A stretch of DNA of 64,000 bases from Nageia nagi (taxonomy: Eukaryota; Pinophyta): contig JBITNC010000001.1 in assembly GCA_050084985.1 (NCBI GenBank), positions 137,206,001 through 137,270,000 of the forward strand, read 5' to 3'. Shown piece after piece: positions 23,870-37,900 of the stretch; position 1 is the stretch's first letter; each line of letters opens with the position of its first letter. The position numbers and the translations under genes are program-made. The notes below the pieces were generated by a model, which did no database searches, was not told the origin of the DNA, and was given only the letters and a program-made list of their open reading frames with translations.

Positions 23870-25030
23870 ATTCAGTGTGACAAAGTAAAAAATTTAGTCA
23901 CTTCAAGTTGAAGTAAAATATAATGCGACTACTAAATACCTTAGTCGCCTTAGGTAAAAGCTAAAAATGTTGCAACAAAGTTTTAGGACTTAGTCACTTC
24001 AACTTGATTACCAAAAGAATACGATAACTGAAAGATCTTAGTTGCTTTGATGTCAATTTCATCTTCCATACAATAATATATTTTTATTTGGTTGCTTCCA
24101 TCTTGAAGTTTAAGTTAGTGCAATAAAGGCATAGTGACTTAGTCACTTCTTGTAAGAAACCAACATAATGTGATAAAGGGATTTTACTTTAATCACTCCC
24201 AATTGAAGTGCAAAATAATACAATAAAGGAAAAGGATAGTCATATTTTTGTAGAGATTAAAAATAATATGACAAGGAAAATATTCCTTAGTCACCTCAAC
24301 TTAATCAATGATATCAATGTGATAAGGAAAATATACTCAATTAGGCTAAGTCTTTTACAAACTTGGCTAAGTGTTTCTTTAGTTAGTGGGAGGGCAAAAG
24401 GAAATTGCTAGTGATTAGGCAACATCAATCACTTTGTCTTGGTATTCAAACCACTCTAATAACTCACAAGTAGTATTCACCCTCACCTAAGCAACAAGCT
24501 CACTACAATAGAAGGAACTCTATAGTCACTCTGACTTGGTATTCAACTCACTACGATCGCTAAAAACTTAGTTGCTTCACCTAAACTCTCAACTCATAGT
24601 GAAAAAGGAAATTTATAGTCAATTCATATACAAATGAATTAGTTGGAACCATATTTATAGGCAAATCAAGTGGAATGGGACATATGTTGATGATCAAAGT
24701 AGTATAGCCCTATAGCTAATAGTGGGAAGCAAATCAGTGATTAGCTTTGTTCAGTGCAAGTAGGACCTAAATTCAAAGCAACTTGGTTGTGGTTTAGTCA
24801 CTTTGAGTATCTTTCCAAGTGGATACAACCATGTACAAATACTTTAGTAGTAATAAGATATACTTCTATGTAGATATGACTAAAAGAAACATCTTAGTCA
24901 TGCTAATTTGGGATGAAAGAGGATGCGATAATAGAAAATGTCGTTAGTCATGCCCAAGTAGGTGATAAACTTGGTATGACTAAATAAAATATAAATATAG
25001 TCAAATTTAATCATTTTTAGCTCTAATTTT
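23870..25030 (-). repeat. Degenerate tandem repeats in E5 3' LTR
   Basis: Many imperfect copies of a core reading TTAGTCACTTCAACTTGA (+ strand), often followed by AATGTGATAA-like sequence, at irregular spacing of about 40-130 bp. The right LTR has the matching array at 39560-40690. Confidence 0.7.
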
Positions 25031-25470
25031 GGAAATGAAGACCTTTTTAGCTTCAAGGATTGTGGTAAAAACCAACTTCCACTTCTCAGTATCTAGAATG
25101 AACACTTGACTTTGAAAATTGGATTTCAATGTTCATCATTCAATGGTTGAGTAGGACCAAGTTCCACTCATGTCGAGGGTATATGCTTGCGATCAAAATT
25201 ACAAGGATGGTATTCAACAATTTCATATATATTGACTTCCATGTTAATGTGCAAAATATGCACTTGCCTCTAAGATGAAGGATACTACCCAAAGATTCAA
25301 ACTCTTTTTATGATAAAAAATTGTGATCTTGACAACTGCTTATTTTTGAATTTTGGATTATTTATTTTTTATGTTTTTTTTGTTAATTAATAAAAATAAT
25401 AAATTTTTCCTATATACCTAACTTGAGGAAAATGGTGAAAAAATTATTGATTAAAAATTGGATGGTAACA

Positions 25471-25486
25471 TTGGCTCTATTTGGGG
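25471..25486 (-). promoter_or_regulatory. E5 polypurine tract (decayed)
   Basis: On the minus strand CCCCAAATAGAGCCAA precedes TGTTACC. It resembles the E3 and E8 PPTs (CCAAAGAGGG-CAAAA), and its position at the exact edge of the repeat supports the LTR start. Confidence 0.55.
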
Positions 25487-26560
25487 ATGTCTTGTCTTGG
25501 TAAGGTAGAAGATCCTAACATCTTCTATTACCATTACCACATATTTTAAACAAAGAAACAATGACATGATGATTATGATCAAAAAAAGAAAATATTTATT
25601 TTTTGGAAATGAAAACTCTTTCCTAGTATTTTTTGATCATTCTCTTGGATAGCTTAGAAGTTTTTAATGAGATGTTGGAAACTTAGAAAAATATCCCATA
25701 ATGCATCAACTCAAAAAACTTATCAGGAATATCCTTCATTGCAATCTTCCTAATCCTCTTACAAATAATTAATCAAATAATACTTGAAAATAAGTATAAA
25801 GTATGAGTTAATTGAATAATCTTTTTGAGAACACTATTTTAAAAATAATCTCTAAAGATCATGATAACAAAATATGACATCATAATTGCTAATATTGAAC
25901 TCAAAATATAACTTTTTGTATCAATCCAATGTTTCTTCCCTGGTACTCCAACCTTGTGTATGGTTTACTCATAGACATCCTTTGTACCTATTCATATTGG
26001 GCATTACCTCTACCACCAACATGCATTTATAGCCTTGATAGGGATACCTTTGACTTCAAAGAATAGCTCACACTCCCAACAAGCATCTATAACCTTGATG
26101 AATTTTCTCTAAGTGTTGAGAATCTATCTATATATTATATATATAAGAATTTTAAAGATTAGCAACTTATAAGAGACCTTAAGATCTTTTATGTTCGAAA
26201 AGAAAATAAGCTAAATTCTAAGAAAGCCATCTCGTAAAAACCTCTTTGGTTTTGAGATAAATTCTTAGAGAATTCCTGGTGTTAAAAACATGGAAGGAAA
26301 AATAAATCATAATAAATATTAACTTGATCAAATCATAATCATCAAAATATATACAAAAAATTTTATGGGATTTTTTAACATTTGCATTTTCTACTTTTTT
26401 TTTTAGAACACTTCATACACATAGTATGTATAAGAAATGTTTGGACTAATAATCTAGTCTGATTTTTTTAGGAGGACATATTTAATCTTTTGTTCATTTA
26501 TGCTTCATGAAAAAACATTCTTTAATGAATGATATTATAAGGAATTGGTAATATGTATGT
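25487..26560 (-). other. E5 segment between integrase and 3' LTR
   Basis: About 1.1 kb of AT-rich DNA without a coding frame or internal repeat. No further gene was recognised. Confidence 0.5.
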
Positions 26561-26569
26561 GTCACCATC

Positions 26570-27570
26570 ATCATATAAAATGTATAAGTATGATCTGAGA
26601 CTTTCTCAAAAATCCCATAGGGTCCCAACCATAGAGAGTCAAACTTTTTGCATTTAACTTTATCTTCATAACAATTATCCTATAACCAAACTTTATCACC
26701 TACTTTAAATTCCTTATCATGAGCATATTGGTTGAAATATTTTTTTAATTTTTATTTTATTTTTTATTTCATTTTTCAAGGCTTATTCTCTATTTTCTTC
26801 CAACTCAATCAATTCAAAGTGCCTATTAGTCAAAGGTTTCTCTTGTTCAATGTTTTCCATTAACTTTAAACTAGAAATTTATAGTTAAAATGGAAGGATG
26901 GGTTCTCTATCATAAACTAGATATAATGGGGAATATTTGGTCAATTCTTTGTGTGTTATTTGATCTACTCAAAGAGTAAAACTCAATTTATTATGCCAAT
27001 TTCTCATGTTGAGATGGAGGATTCTAGCGATGATTTGTCTCATATTTGTATTTATTGATTTAGCAAGATCATTTCCTTGAGGTTAATAATATGATACCAG
27101 TTTATCTTGGACATTATATTCTAAGTAATGATTATTCACCTCAATGCAATCAAAACATCTAGAATTATTAGTGATGATACTAATGAGAATACCAAATCTA
27201 GAATAAGTATTTTTCTCAAGGAACTTAATGATAACTCTAAAAGTTGCTTGAAAAGTTACCATATAGCTTTTACCCATTTGGTAAAGTAGTCAATAGCTAT
27301 GAGGATAAATATATGACCTTTGCTATACATAGGTTTGATTGTCCCTACAAAATCAATACCCCATTTAGCAAATGGGGCATCAACTATAATTGATTTCAAA
27401 GGGGCAGTTCTAAACTTCTTTTTTCTAGTAAATTTCTAACACTCCAAACAACTATGGATATATTCTTTACAATATTGAAATATATTTTTCCCTCCCTAAT
27501 TATTTTATATGTATTTGTGGTAGGAGGGAAATATCCATCACAAACCCCATCATGAATTTCTTTGAGGACT
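26570..27570 (-). pseudogene. E5 integrase, broken
   Basis: Zinc-binding module near 27430-27570 (EIHDGVCDGYFPPTT, then CKEYIHSCLEC). The catalytic core is partly open at 27277-27083 with IIKFLEKNTYSRFGILISII and TNNSRCF, where a D of the DDE triad is expected (TDN now TNN). C-terminal GDKVWL...KKFDSLWLGPYGIFEKV lies near 26590-26720, the usual end of Tat integrases. Stops present throughout. Confidence 0.8.
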
Positions 27571-27779
27571 TTAGAAATTTGGTCATTTTCAATACACCTT
27601 AATAGAATACCATAAAAAAAAATTGAAAAAGAATATTTTCATGCAAAAAATACTTCCTTGATTTCACATGAAGATCTCACTTTACATTGAATGATAGATT
27701 TTCTAGTGTATGTCCCATATTTAGGTACTCTAAAATATAATTCAACCAATTTCCCTTGTTGGTTGTAATAATTAGCACC

Positions 27780-29060
27780 TAGGCTTGTTGATCATCTACT
27801 AAGGGAGAAATATTTGCAATGAGTTTGCATAATTCTCTTCCTATGACCAACCTAATTGGCTTAAAAACTAAGTTATGTTCTTGCACTTTAACTATCCAAG
27901 AACCTATAATAACACCTAATTTTGTCTATGTCAAGCTAGATTTTACAGCTGGATCTAGTATTAGCACAGTAACTTGTTGTCCAAAAATATAGACCTTGAA
28001 ATTTATCACTGCTTTGACTATAACAAATGCTTATTTTTTTATAAAGGTGTATTTCTCTTATGTGCTTTTCATTGCATGACTCATGAAGGCAAATGTAATT
28101 TTACCTATGTTAAGAAATTGTATGATTTGATACATAAGTATACATTTTGAAAGGCCTATTGAAATCAAGCTACAATATGGTAGGTGTGCTTGTAAGAGCT
28201 TCTTTAATATTTCCAGATGCCAATTTCTTTTCATTAGACCATTTAAATTCTACATTTTATTTCAACATTTTACTTAGAGGAAACATGATTTCTACAAAGT
28301 CTAGGATGAATCTTCTTAAGAAATTTACCTTTTTAAAGAATAATTATAGAGATTTTCTACTTGTTGGTAAAGGAATTTTCTTATAAGTAATTGGCCATTC
28401 TAGATCGATCCGAGTACCATATTTTGAAATAATGTGTCCTAAAAGTTTCCCTTCACTAACCCCAAAAATAAATTTCTTCGAATTTAATGATATCCTAAAC
28501 TCCTTGCATATCTTCCATACTTGAACAATGTGTTGCACATGGTCTTCTCTTCACTTTGAAAATATTGTTATATCATTTAGATATATAATAATAATTTTAT
28601 TTATCAAATCTTTGAAATTGAAATCCATATCTCTCTAAAAAGTAGCTCCTGCATTAGTTAATCCAAATGACATCCTCTTGTAAGCAATTGTACCCCAAGG
28701 AGTAGCAAATGTTATTTTAAAATAATATTCCTCTATGACCCAAATTTGATTGTAACCAAAATAACCATCCAATAAACAAAATATTTTGGATCCATTGATA
28801 GTCTACAAGAGATGATCCATCATGGGAAATTAATAATTATCTTTAATGGATGCCAAGTTGAGATTTTGAAATTCAATAAATATTTTGATATCTCCATTTT
28901 TCTTTTGAACTGGAATAATGTTGGATACCTAAGAAGAATGTTTAATTAGATAAATGATATTTTAAGCCAACATCTTTCCAACCTCCTTCTTGATCATCCC
29001 TTCAATTTTTGTGTTGAATTGTCAGGGTTTTTTGCTAAAGGGTTTAGAATTATCTTTCAA
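27780..29060 (-). pseudogene. E5 reverse transcriptase and RNase H, broken
   Basis: RT blocks on the minus strand: IIPVQKKNGDIKIF and NLNLASIKDNY near 28925-28830, LLDGYFGYNQIW near 28780-28740, TPWGTIAYKRMSFGLTNAGATF near 28710-28640, the catalytic box read as YLNDITIFS near 28595-28560 (family YLDD; one Asp to Asn), and FGVSEGKLLGHIISKYG near 28470-28420. RNase H ends with VQEHNLVFKPIRLVIGRELC near 27890-27840. Order and motifs are those of plant Tat-like Ty3 elements. Confidence 0.85.
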
Positions 29061-30210
29061 AGGGATAATATGTTGAAATATGTCTTTCCTAAACCCTTTG
29101 AGGTCATAATAGTTCTAGGAAAAAATACTTTTAAGTCTTTTGAATGATTCAATCATTTCTTATATTTCATTTAGAGTGCACCCAGTGCCAATCAAAACTT
29201 CCTGAGGTGTTTCATTTGGATCCAGATTAAAAGTTATTTTAGTCTTGGATATCTCTTTAATCAAATTCTAATGATTAAAGTGATCATTTTGATCATATAG
29301 ATTCTTTAGTTAGATCATTATAGAAGGAATTTTATTTGAGTTCAGATGTGGAAAATTGTCTAATTCCATAAATCCTATTGAATATTCTTATATGCATTGT
29401 AGGAAATGTAAAAGTTATCTATAATAATCAAAAACTTACCAATTTTTTATGTTATCTAATATAGTTGGCCTAAAATGTAATTCAATCTGATAATTCCCCA
29501 ATCTAAGAGAGGGATTTGAACTTACCATAGAATTTGATATAGCTGAACAGTTTACTTGAGAATTCCAATTTCAAAGAATAACAATTATGTTGAAAGAATA
29601 TAGGGTTTCAATCATATCCCAAACAAGATGTTCCCAAGATCAAAACCTAGGGTTCTTAGTCTAAAATTAATTTTTAACCTATTTTATAATTAGTTTTGCT
29701 TCCCCAAAATAGGTGAAATTTCAAATATGTAACTCTTTCTTTGGTATATTTAATCCCTAATATAATGCTTCATATTTAATAATGTTATTGGTGCAATGAA
29801 AAGTCAATCTCATTTAATAAACTTTCTTCACTCCATTAGGCACAATGAAAATGATGCCTACTTTGTTTCCTTCTTTGCATTTACTACCATCAAAATACAT
29901 CTTCCACACATCATTCAAATTTATAATATTTATTTCTCTTTTGGGTTCTTCTTCGATAGCTTTATATTAACCAATTTTCACATACTAAAAGAATTCTACC
30001 AACTGATTTTCCTACAAATTTACCTCATGTGTGAGACTTTTCTTAATATTTTCTTCAATCTTATTTTATTCAAGGAAAACCACCCATGTTTGTTTAGCTT
30101 TAGGTTTAAGGATATACAATGTGTCCTTGATTTTAATTTGTGCAAAATACCAATCTAATGAAATCATACCACCCATAAGTGGCTCCAAACTATCTTCTTA
30201 GTAACATCCC

Positions 30211-30430
30211 TTAAACAATAGGCATATTGACCACTACAATACTCATGAGAATCTTTCTATTTGGGAATGTGGATAAGTTAACAATAATATCTTTGATTTT
30301 CCTAACCTTATTTACATTTGATGAATCCATTTGGAAGCAAGTATCTTCAAATTTAGTATAATTTAGTTTCAAAATCTGAACTACTTTTAAAGGCATGATG
30401 TTATCCATAGCTTTTGAATCTAAGATACAA
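30211..30430 (-). pseudogene. E5 aspartic protease, broken
   Basis: The minus strand shows LDSKAMDNIMPLKVVQILKL near 30420-30360 (family LDSGASxNIMPL; the active-site Gly is lost) and ends with MSIVVVNMPIV, corresponding to the MDVVVADIP strand of Tat-like proteases. Confidence 0.75.
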
Positions 30431-30919
30431 ATTCACAATGTTTTGCTATTTACCCATAAATACATATAAAATAGGGGTAACTTAGTCTTTTTTTAATGAG
30501 CTACATAAATATGTTCTCTGATGTTGAATTTTCCCATAATCAAATTCACATATGTATTAGAAGGTTTAATTACATCTAAAAGTTCCTTCATAGACTAGGG
30601 ATTATTTTTTATAGGATCAAAATATTAGTTGTATTCTTACATAAATCTTCTACAACATTATATTTCAAACTAGAAGGATCTTTCTTATTTTGTTCAGTTT
30701 GAATCTCCTTGGAATTTTTCTAGGCTTTATCTTGTTGTTGAGCTTAAAGTTTTGTTTGCAATCTAGTTGTCATGGTATAACAATTGGAAGGTTCATCGCT
30801 ATCTTGAAAGAAATTTTTTGATATATTCTCATTGTTTTCTTTCTGAAGTGAATTAGATTCCTCTTGTTCAATTGTATCACTATTGCCCAATAGTACTTCA
30901 TTTTTTGCAATCATTTCCT

Positions 30920-33768
30920 ACAACATATTTATAGCATATGATTGTTAGGATCATGTTCATACTTACAGATATTACAATAAGAATTTGGAGTTGAATATTT
31001 GGGTCTATCTAAAGGGATAAGTATTGTCTTCTTCTCATCTCTGTAATCACCTATTTTCTTATCTAATTATTTTTGAAATTTTGTTGAGGTCTAAAATCTT
31101 GTTGTACATTCCTCATTTACTGAATAGTCATATTGGCCAATTTACTTAAGAATTTATTTTCTTTAAGGAGCTTCATTTTTATCTTCTTTGTTGGATGATT
31201 CAACATTCCCCTTTTTGGATTCAAAAGGTCTATTCCTTGCAATCTTTCCTATTGTAATCATGTATTCTTCATGTTTGACTACTTCATTAATTGCATTATC
31301 AAATGTAGTAAGTTTGCAAGCTATTGCCATGTATCCCAACTCAGAATCTAGAGCATTGATAAAGAAAGACTTCTTCATTGCTTTAGCACATTATAAGTTC
31401 CTAGGAATTCTTTGAAAGAGTTTATTGAAATGATCAACCAGTTGCAGGATAGATTCTTTATCTCTTTTATTTATATATGAATGCTTGTTAATTAGCTTTA
31501 TCCCTAATACCCAACTTTTAAAATGCAACTAAAAATTATCTAACAAATCATCCCAATTGAAAATTGATCCAATAGGAAGGTAACTATACCAATGTAGCAT
31601 TGACTCTGTGAAAGTTTTAACAAACATACATACTACAACATATTCATGTTCAACCCCATTTTCTTCACAATAAGTATTAAAATTTTCAAGATGTTCCTCT
31701 ACCATAGTTCTAGATAAATCTCCTAAGAAATGAGGAAGATCTCTAATTTCCTTAAGAAGTTTATATCTTTTTCCTTGCAAATTCAATGGTCCTAAGTTAA
31801 TTTTCCATGTTCATGGGATTCTTTGGTCATCTTCATCCATTTTGAGTGCTTTTGTATCTGATTTAGAATCTATGAAATAATTTTTGAACTCTTTAAGTGA
31901 TATACTTATTAATGGAGTAGGGCTCCTTGTTTCAACAAGTGTGAAATTTGGATTTGTATTTTACCATTCTCTTTGAATCCTTTGTAACTATCTTTCTAAT
32001 TCTATAGGATCGAGATTTCAAGGACCAATTTTAATTGATCCTACACTTTAGGTTCTTCTTCTTATGGGACTTGCTACTTTCGAAAAGAAACTTCAATTTT
32101 GGTTAAATCTAAAATACTTCAACTCTTCTTGAGATGAGAATTAGGTGTGAATAAATGGTATTAAATCAAGAGATTAAGACTTGATCTAAATTTAATAAAA
32201 TCACTATTTCCTTCTTTTGAATTGTTATCTAAAGGATATCCTCGTAATGCAATTCTTTCTACAATAAGGGTCTGTTTAATTCTTTTACTATCTTGGAGTT
32301 TTAATAGAATGACTCATCTTTTGATTTGAAAGAAATAGAAATCTCTTCTAAAGGTTTGATTTCTTTTTTGAACATCAAGTGGGAAGTTTCTTTCTTCACT
32401 TCTATAATCAATTTCTTTGTAGATGTTATTTTACCAAACAAAAATTTCCTCAAAATATATTGACCTTTGGAGAGTTAGGTGCAAGACTCTAATTTTTCTA
32501 AACATGGGGACAAAAATCTGAATTGGATCTTTTTCAATAGGCAAAATAAAATTAGACTGATTGTTGAAAATTTCTTCTCACTTTGATTCCCCTTTTGATA
32601 TTGAATCATATCTTGTAGCTTTAAGATTTTATTCTTTGTGGACTAGTGTATCTCTAACTTTACCACACTTGTTTAATCAAGTTCTCTCTCTAAGTGATCT
32701 TAAATACAACTCTCTTCAAAATTCTTGAGCTAAACATTGTTGTTTTGATGAAAAATTTCTATTTTTTAACCTTCTCAATACTTCAAATTGAATGGTTGAT
32801 ATCATGTATAACCATAATTTTTCCAAGTGAAAGCTTCTTGCAGCATAACATGCTTTGATATGATCAAGTTTATGGAACCTTCTATTTATAGATGAAGTGT
32901 TTTATTTTTGAGTGTCTAAATGAGCCAGTTTGAATAAATCAAAAATCTATGAGTGTGGAAAGACTTTGACTTCTTCTCAGAGAAGTTTTTGGATTGAATG
33001 TAAAAGGTTGAAATTCAACACTAAGAAATGAATTTTGACTTTATATTTACTAATTAATCCTCTTCTAAATCACTATCATTTTTTGGATATCCATTGATTC
33101 CCAAAACATCATCAAAGAAAATAAATTCAATCAGTTCTCATTTTTCAACAAATTTCAACTTAACTTCTTACTTGGACTAAAAAAGATAAGTTTCTCTTCT
33201 GACAACTTTATTTCTTCATTGATCTTATGATGATAGATCTCTTTCTTAACTTATAAGAAATAATTATTTTGAGATAATTTCAAATATCTTAGGAACTTAT
33301 CTGGACTCTTTAATGATTGAAGAAGGATTGTTAACTCCTACTAGAACTATGGATTATGAAGACAATCGTGTTGGCTTTATTTTGATAGGAAAGAAGAAGT
33401 TAGTTTTAAACTATCAAATATTCCTTATCTAATTCACCATTTGATTCTATATAATATCCTAAAATGTCTATCTTTTCTTTGTCAAATGTGCCCAATGGTT
33501 CAATTGGCCTTTGTACCTCCAATTTTGCTTCACTCCAAAAAGTTCTATTAAGGAAAAATCTTCTAGTTTTCTAATTTTTGATTTGAAGTGTAGGAGTGAG
33601 ATATCTTTCTTCTTCTCTAGTTAACATTTTTTATTCACTTTGATCCAAAGTACTAAAGATTGATTCATTGAATAATATATTTTTATTTATTATTTCTTCT
33701 CAAACTCTCCTAACTTGTAGATTTTGTAAAGTGTGATACCTTGTAGAGTTAGGGTGAGAATTTGCCAT
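30920..33768 (-). pseudogene. E5 gag, broken, unusually long
   Basis: Begins at ATG 33768 (MANSHPNSTRYHTLQNLQVRR), about 150 bases after the PBS-like motif. A long charged N-terminal half follows, then the capsid core near 31786-31529 (GDLSRTMVEEHLENFNTYC, MLHWYSYLPIGSIFNWDDLL) and 31378-31163. It ends with a zinc-finger-like CNICKYEHDPNNH at 30976-30938 (CX2CX4HX4H, last Cys replaced by His). Total span about 950 codons, versus a usual 400-600 for plant Ty3 gag. Many stops. Confidence 0.75.
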
Positions 33769-33916
33769 GTTTCTTCAACATTTTTTTTAAAGCTCTCTTT
33801 TCATAAAATAGTAAATTTAGATGTTTTTTTGCACCTAGAACACTTTGCAAGTGACTAACTTAGTTCATATTTATCAAGTTATCTTTGACTAGCCAAATGG
33901 TAGTTCTTCATTTGCT

Positions 33917-33936
33917 TCCCCAATAGAGTCACCAAT
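33917..33936 (-). promoter_or_regulatory. E5 post-LTR / primer-binding motif
   Basis: On the minus strand ATTGGTGACTCTATTGGGGA, resembling the conserved TTGGCGACTC-(C/T)-(A/G)CTGGGGA found just inside the 5' LTR of many plant Tat elements. It lies about 20 bases after a TTAACA LTR end (33956) and 150 bases before the gag ATG. Confidence 0.65.
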
Positions 33937-34989
33937 TTTATTAACTACTTTTTCTTGTTAAGTAGAAATAAGGGATATATGATCCTTCTTTTAATGAGGT
34001 TGTTATCAATGTATTTTCTTAGTGCTAATGGATTGTGTTAATACTTATTTTATTTTTCTCATAATCTTTCCTATACTTAGATTAAATACTTGCTTCACTA
34101 ATTCTTAAAAAGTAAGCAATTACTTAATATTTGTAACTTAGTTATATTAAACTTGCTCAAGTTATCCAAGTTATGAGGAAGACAGTAATATGTTTCACAT
34201 AAGTATATCTTCACTTATTAAATGAATATTTTTGCATTTTTTCATATTTTTCTCTAAATGTGCAAAGACTTAGTTTGATTTTCTCACAACTTTTCTTGTC
34301 CTTGAATTAAATTCATATTCCACTAATTCTCAAAAAGTAAACAATCACTTAACCATTTTAACCAAGATGAAGAAATCTTTCCTGAGTTAATCAAGTTACA
34401 AGTAAGAGATGATATGCACTATGTAAGTTACCTTGCACTTAGTTTCTCTTACTTTTAATTCACAAAAAACTTAGTTCCTTTAATGAAACACTATGCTGCA
34501 TAGCTTGCATAATACTTCATATTTCTTTCACTAGCTCAAATAGTAATTGTTTTTTAAGTTTGCAAAAAGATAGCATCATCCAATTATAAAAAAATAAATT
34601 ATTGCACATAATTAAAATTCATTTCTTAACTCAAAAAAGTATCAAATAAATAAGTATACATAAGCGAGATGCAAAAGATACTATCTTATATTGTTGAAGC
34701 TCCAAAAGTGCAAGAGAGAGTTACAAATGAGGTTTATATTCCTTTAAGTAGTACTCAAAGGTAGTTAGGTTTGATATAAAATGCTAACTTCCTTTAAAAA
34801 ATAATTAGAAAAACCTAATTACATGGCATAAAAATTATGGCTAAGTCCAAAAAGTAGCCAACTCATAAAATGACTAAGTATGAAAAATAAAAAGTCAAAA
34901 ATTTATCTAACTCTGAACATTAAGGGGGGGAAAATGTTCTAACACCCTTAATTCTTTTTACAATGATAATAACAAAAATTAAAACAACA

Positions 34990-37900
34990 AAAATCCATCT
35001 CTTCAACTAGCCACCAAATGAGGGAATAAAGCCATCATTTTTGCAACCTTCATCTTGATATCTCCTTCTGAGAAGCTACATACTCTATCATGCCCTTCCA
35101 CTAACCCTTGCTACTGATAAATCATCTTCCCTATTTCCCAATTCTTAATCTTTTGATGTGCCAATTTAATGTATTCAATCGATGAGAGATGGCATTCATA
35201 TGAATCAATATTCACTTATTATATATATTTAGATTTCAACTTTTTCTCCAAGAGTTCTTTTAGAGTCTATCTAATTTCATCATTGCTTCTCCATTAGCTT
35301 GACTCATCTAAAGTTGGAATATTAGTTAAATCAATGATATTTTGATTTTCTTTATATACTTTGTCATATTTTTCTTTGAAGTATTTGCATATAATCTTTG
35401 CATTTGATAACCAATCAAAAAAGAATGAAAAATTCTTTATAAAAGTTAATCAACCTTTCATCATTGATCTCCTCCCACTCAATTCTTGCAACAATCTCTA
35501 CTTTTGTCACCCATCGATTTGCATATTTGCTAATATCAATGTCAACACCATAAAGCTAAAACTTGATGTTTTCTAGGAAAAAAAGGTCATGATAAGCATT
35601 TTGGAAGACTTTAATTGCTTTCTTGATTAGTTTATCAATTCTCTTTTCAAGCTCATAGCCTCTTCTATATTTGTATTTTAAATCTTAATTATTGGCTTCC
35701 ATATCCTCAAATTCCTTAAAATTCTTCTTCATATGTTTCACTTTACTTTTAAGCTTATTAAATTTTGACTCTTTTTTTGTGATAATTTGGTTAGATTTTT
35801 ACATGGGGGGTTACTTAATAGAAAGCCTTCATAACACCTACATCCATGGGCTTCTTAAAAAAACCCTATTTTTAAAATTTACCACCTTCTCTTTTAATTT
35901 ATTAAACCGCTCATGGTAAACTTCTATATAATAAATAATAACTCTTTTTTAAAAAATAACATTTTATCTAAAAAAATTGAATCAATTTTTAATACCCCTT
36001 CATAGTTTTATCCCTTGATAGCATCACATGGAATTATAGCAGTCCAGAACTTTTACAATGAAAACCCTTATCAACCATTATTTAAAGTCACCTGAAACCA
36101 TGACTCATAATATGGAGTGAAAATTATTTATTTGAAAAAGTAATATGCAAAATAAGATCACTTAAAAGTGGAAAAAATGATCACATCAGAAATTGATTGA
36201 TATACATACACGATAAGATAACTAGAAATTTGTTGGACCCAAGTGCAAAGAGAAGTAGAGTGAAGAAGGGGGTGGTGATAGGTTGTTGATATATGCATGT
36301 ATATTATGGTCTATTATAGTCAATGGATAGAATTTTACTAAAATATATATATAATAGACATGAAAGCAATAACTTTGACCCATTTAAATAGAGAATTTCA
36401 TGGTTAATTTCATAATAAATGGACAATCTTCAAACATGGCCTCTCAATGTGATGTGGGCAATTTGAAGGATGTGAAATTAGAAAAGATACTTTAATAAGA
36501 TACATATAATATATAAATATTGATAATTTAATCTCTTAATTTAAGATATTAAAGGATTAACACTAACTTAAAAGATATTAAATAAGATTATGAAAACAAT
36601 GTTAACTATGAATCTAACTAATTGTTATGATTTTTAGTAGGCTATTACTACTCATCATATAATTATTATTATATTTTTATTATTATTTTATTTTAATATA
36701 TTGATAAATTAAAAGGATATATATTGCATGAATTTTAAACACCCCTACCCTCCTCCCCCTCTAAAATACTTATTGATATATCGATAATTCTAATTTATAT
36801 TAAAAAAAACCCTTGGTAGGACTCACATGCTATTTACCATTTCCTAATAGTGACCCCCATGGATTTTTAGTGCCTTGATCAATGATATAAGCATTCAAAT
36901 CGATCCTTAAAGGTCCAACATCATATTCCATGGTGCTAACAATTATCTACCTCTTATCCTTTACCTTCCTGATATTGGTTATGACCTTGCTTACATGTAG
37001 AGTCTCTTTTCTAAACTCAACTACGTTTGGTAATTTTCTTGGGATTAGTGCAAATTATCCTTCTATAGGATATAGATTTTCATCCCTCTCATTATCACTA
37101 TTATCTTCTTTGATCCTTTTCAAATATGCATCTATATCCATATTCTTCAAAAGATTATCCTAGTTCAAGAGAACTACTCTCATCAATAGCGATAATATGT
37201 TTATCTTGTTTTCTTTTATTTCTCCTCTATTCATTTTCCTCATCATCATCACCATATTTATCACCTCTAGTTACTTTAGAAAAATTTTTGGATGAGGTCT
37301 TATGTGAACTAGGGTTTTTAAATGAAGTGAAACCTTTCTTTTCCTCTGATCTAGTAGTTGGGAATTTTGCAACTTGTGAATACCCCTTTACTACTTATCA
37401 TGTAGGAACTTCTAGACTAGTCTCTTCCCATTATGAATCTTCTAGGGATAAAGAAGAATAAGTGGTAATTAATTCTAGCTTTGAGGAAACTATAAGAGGG
37501 CTACAGGCATCTTCTTTGATCTCATCTTCTTCTTTCGAATCAATAAGATTAATAAACTCATCATCCCCTTCTATATTAGTATCTATAGTGGGGCCAACAT
37601 CTTGATATTCCATAAAATTTATTTCCATTTGTTCCTCATAATTTACTCCATCTTCATATGATTCTTCTTCATCTTCATTATGATTTCTTGACCTATTTTC
37701 ATCACTTCTTGACTTTGATTGATCATCACCATTAGAATTACTAAATCTCTCTAAAGAGGCTTGTTATATGAAGAATCTCCACAAGGAATGACAACATGAC
37801 TACTTTATTCACTCTTAAAAAGAGAATTGGGGTGGTCACTAACTTGTGCTTCTATAACTCTTAGCATAGGAATGCTTATGGTAGGTACATGGATGGTCTA

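Larger units (their letters stand above)
22045..25470 (-). repeat. E5 3' LTR, truncated
   Basis: Direct repeat of 37745-41145, running in the same order and orientation: AATCTCCACAAGG-type block, ORF, and the TTAGTCACTTC repeats, ending at TGTTACC (minus) at 25470. Homology fades left of about 22045, where neighbouring sequence no longer matches the other copy. I infer that the rest of this LTR was deleted along with the copia pol gene. Confidence 0.75.

Noticed and set aside
25526-25540. TGTTAGGATC on the minus strand as an alternative E5 LTR start
   Set aside because: The right-hand repeat copy shows no homology beyond TGTTACC at 25470/41145.
31188-31415. + strand open frame
   Set aside because: Antisense shadow of E5 gag, whose minus-strand frame has gag motifs.
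36930-37461. Two + strand open frames
   Set aside because: They are antisense shadows of the coding-like minus strand of the E5 LTR gene.
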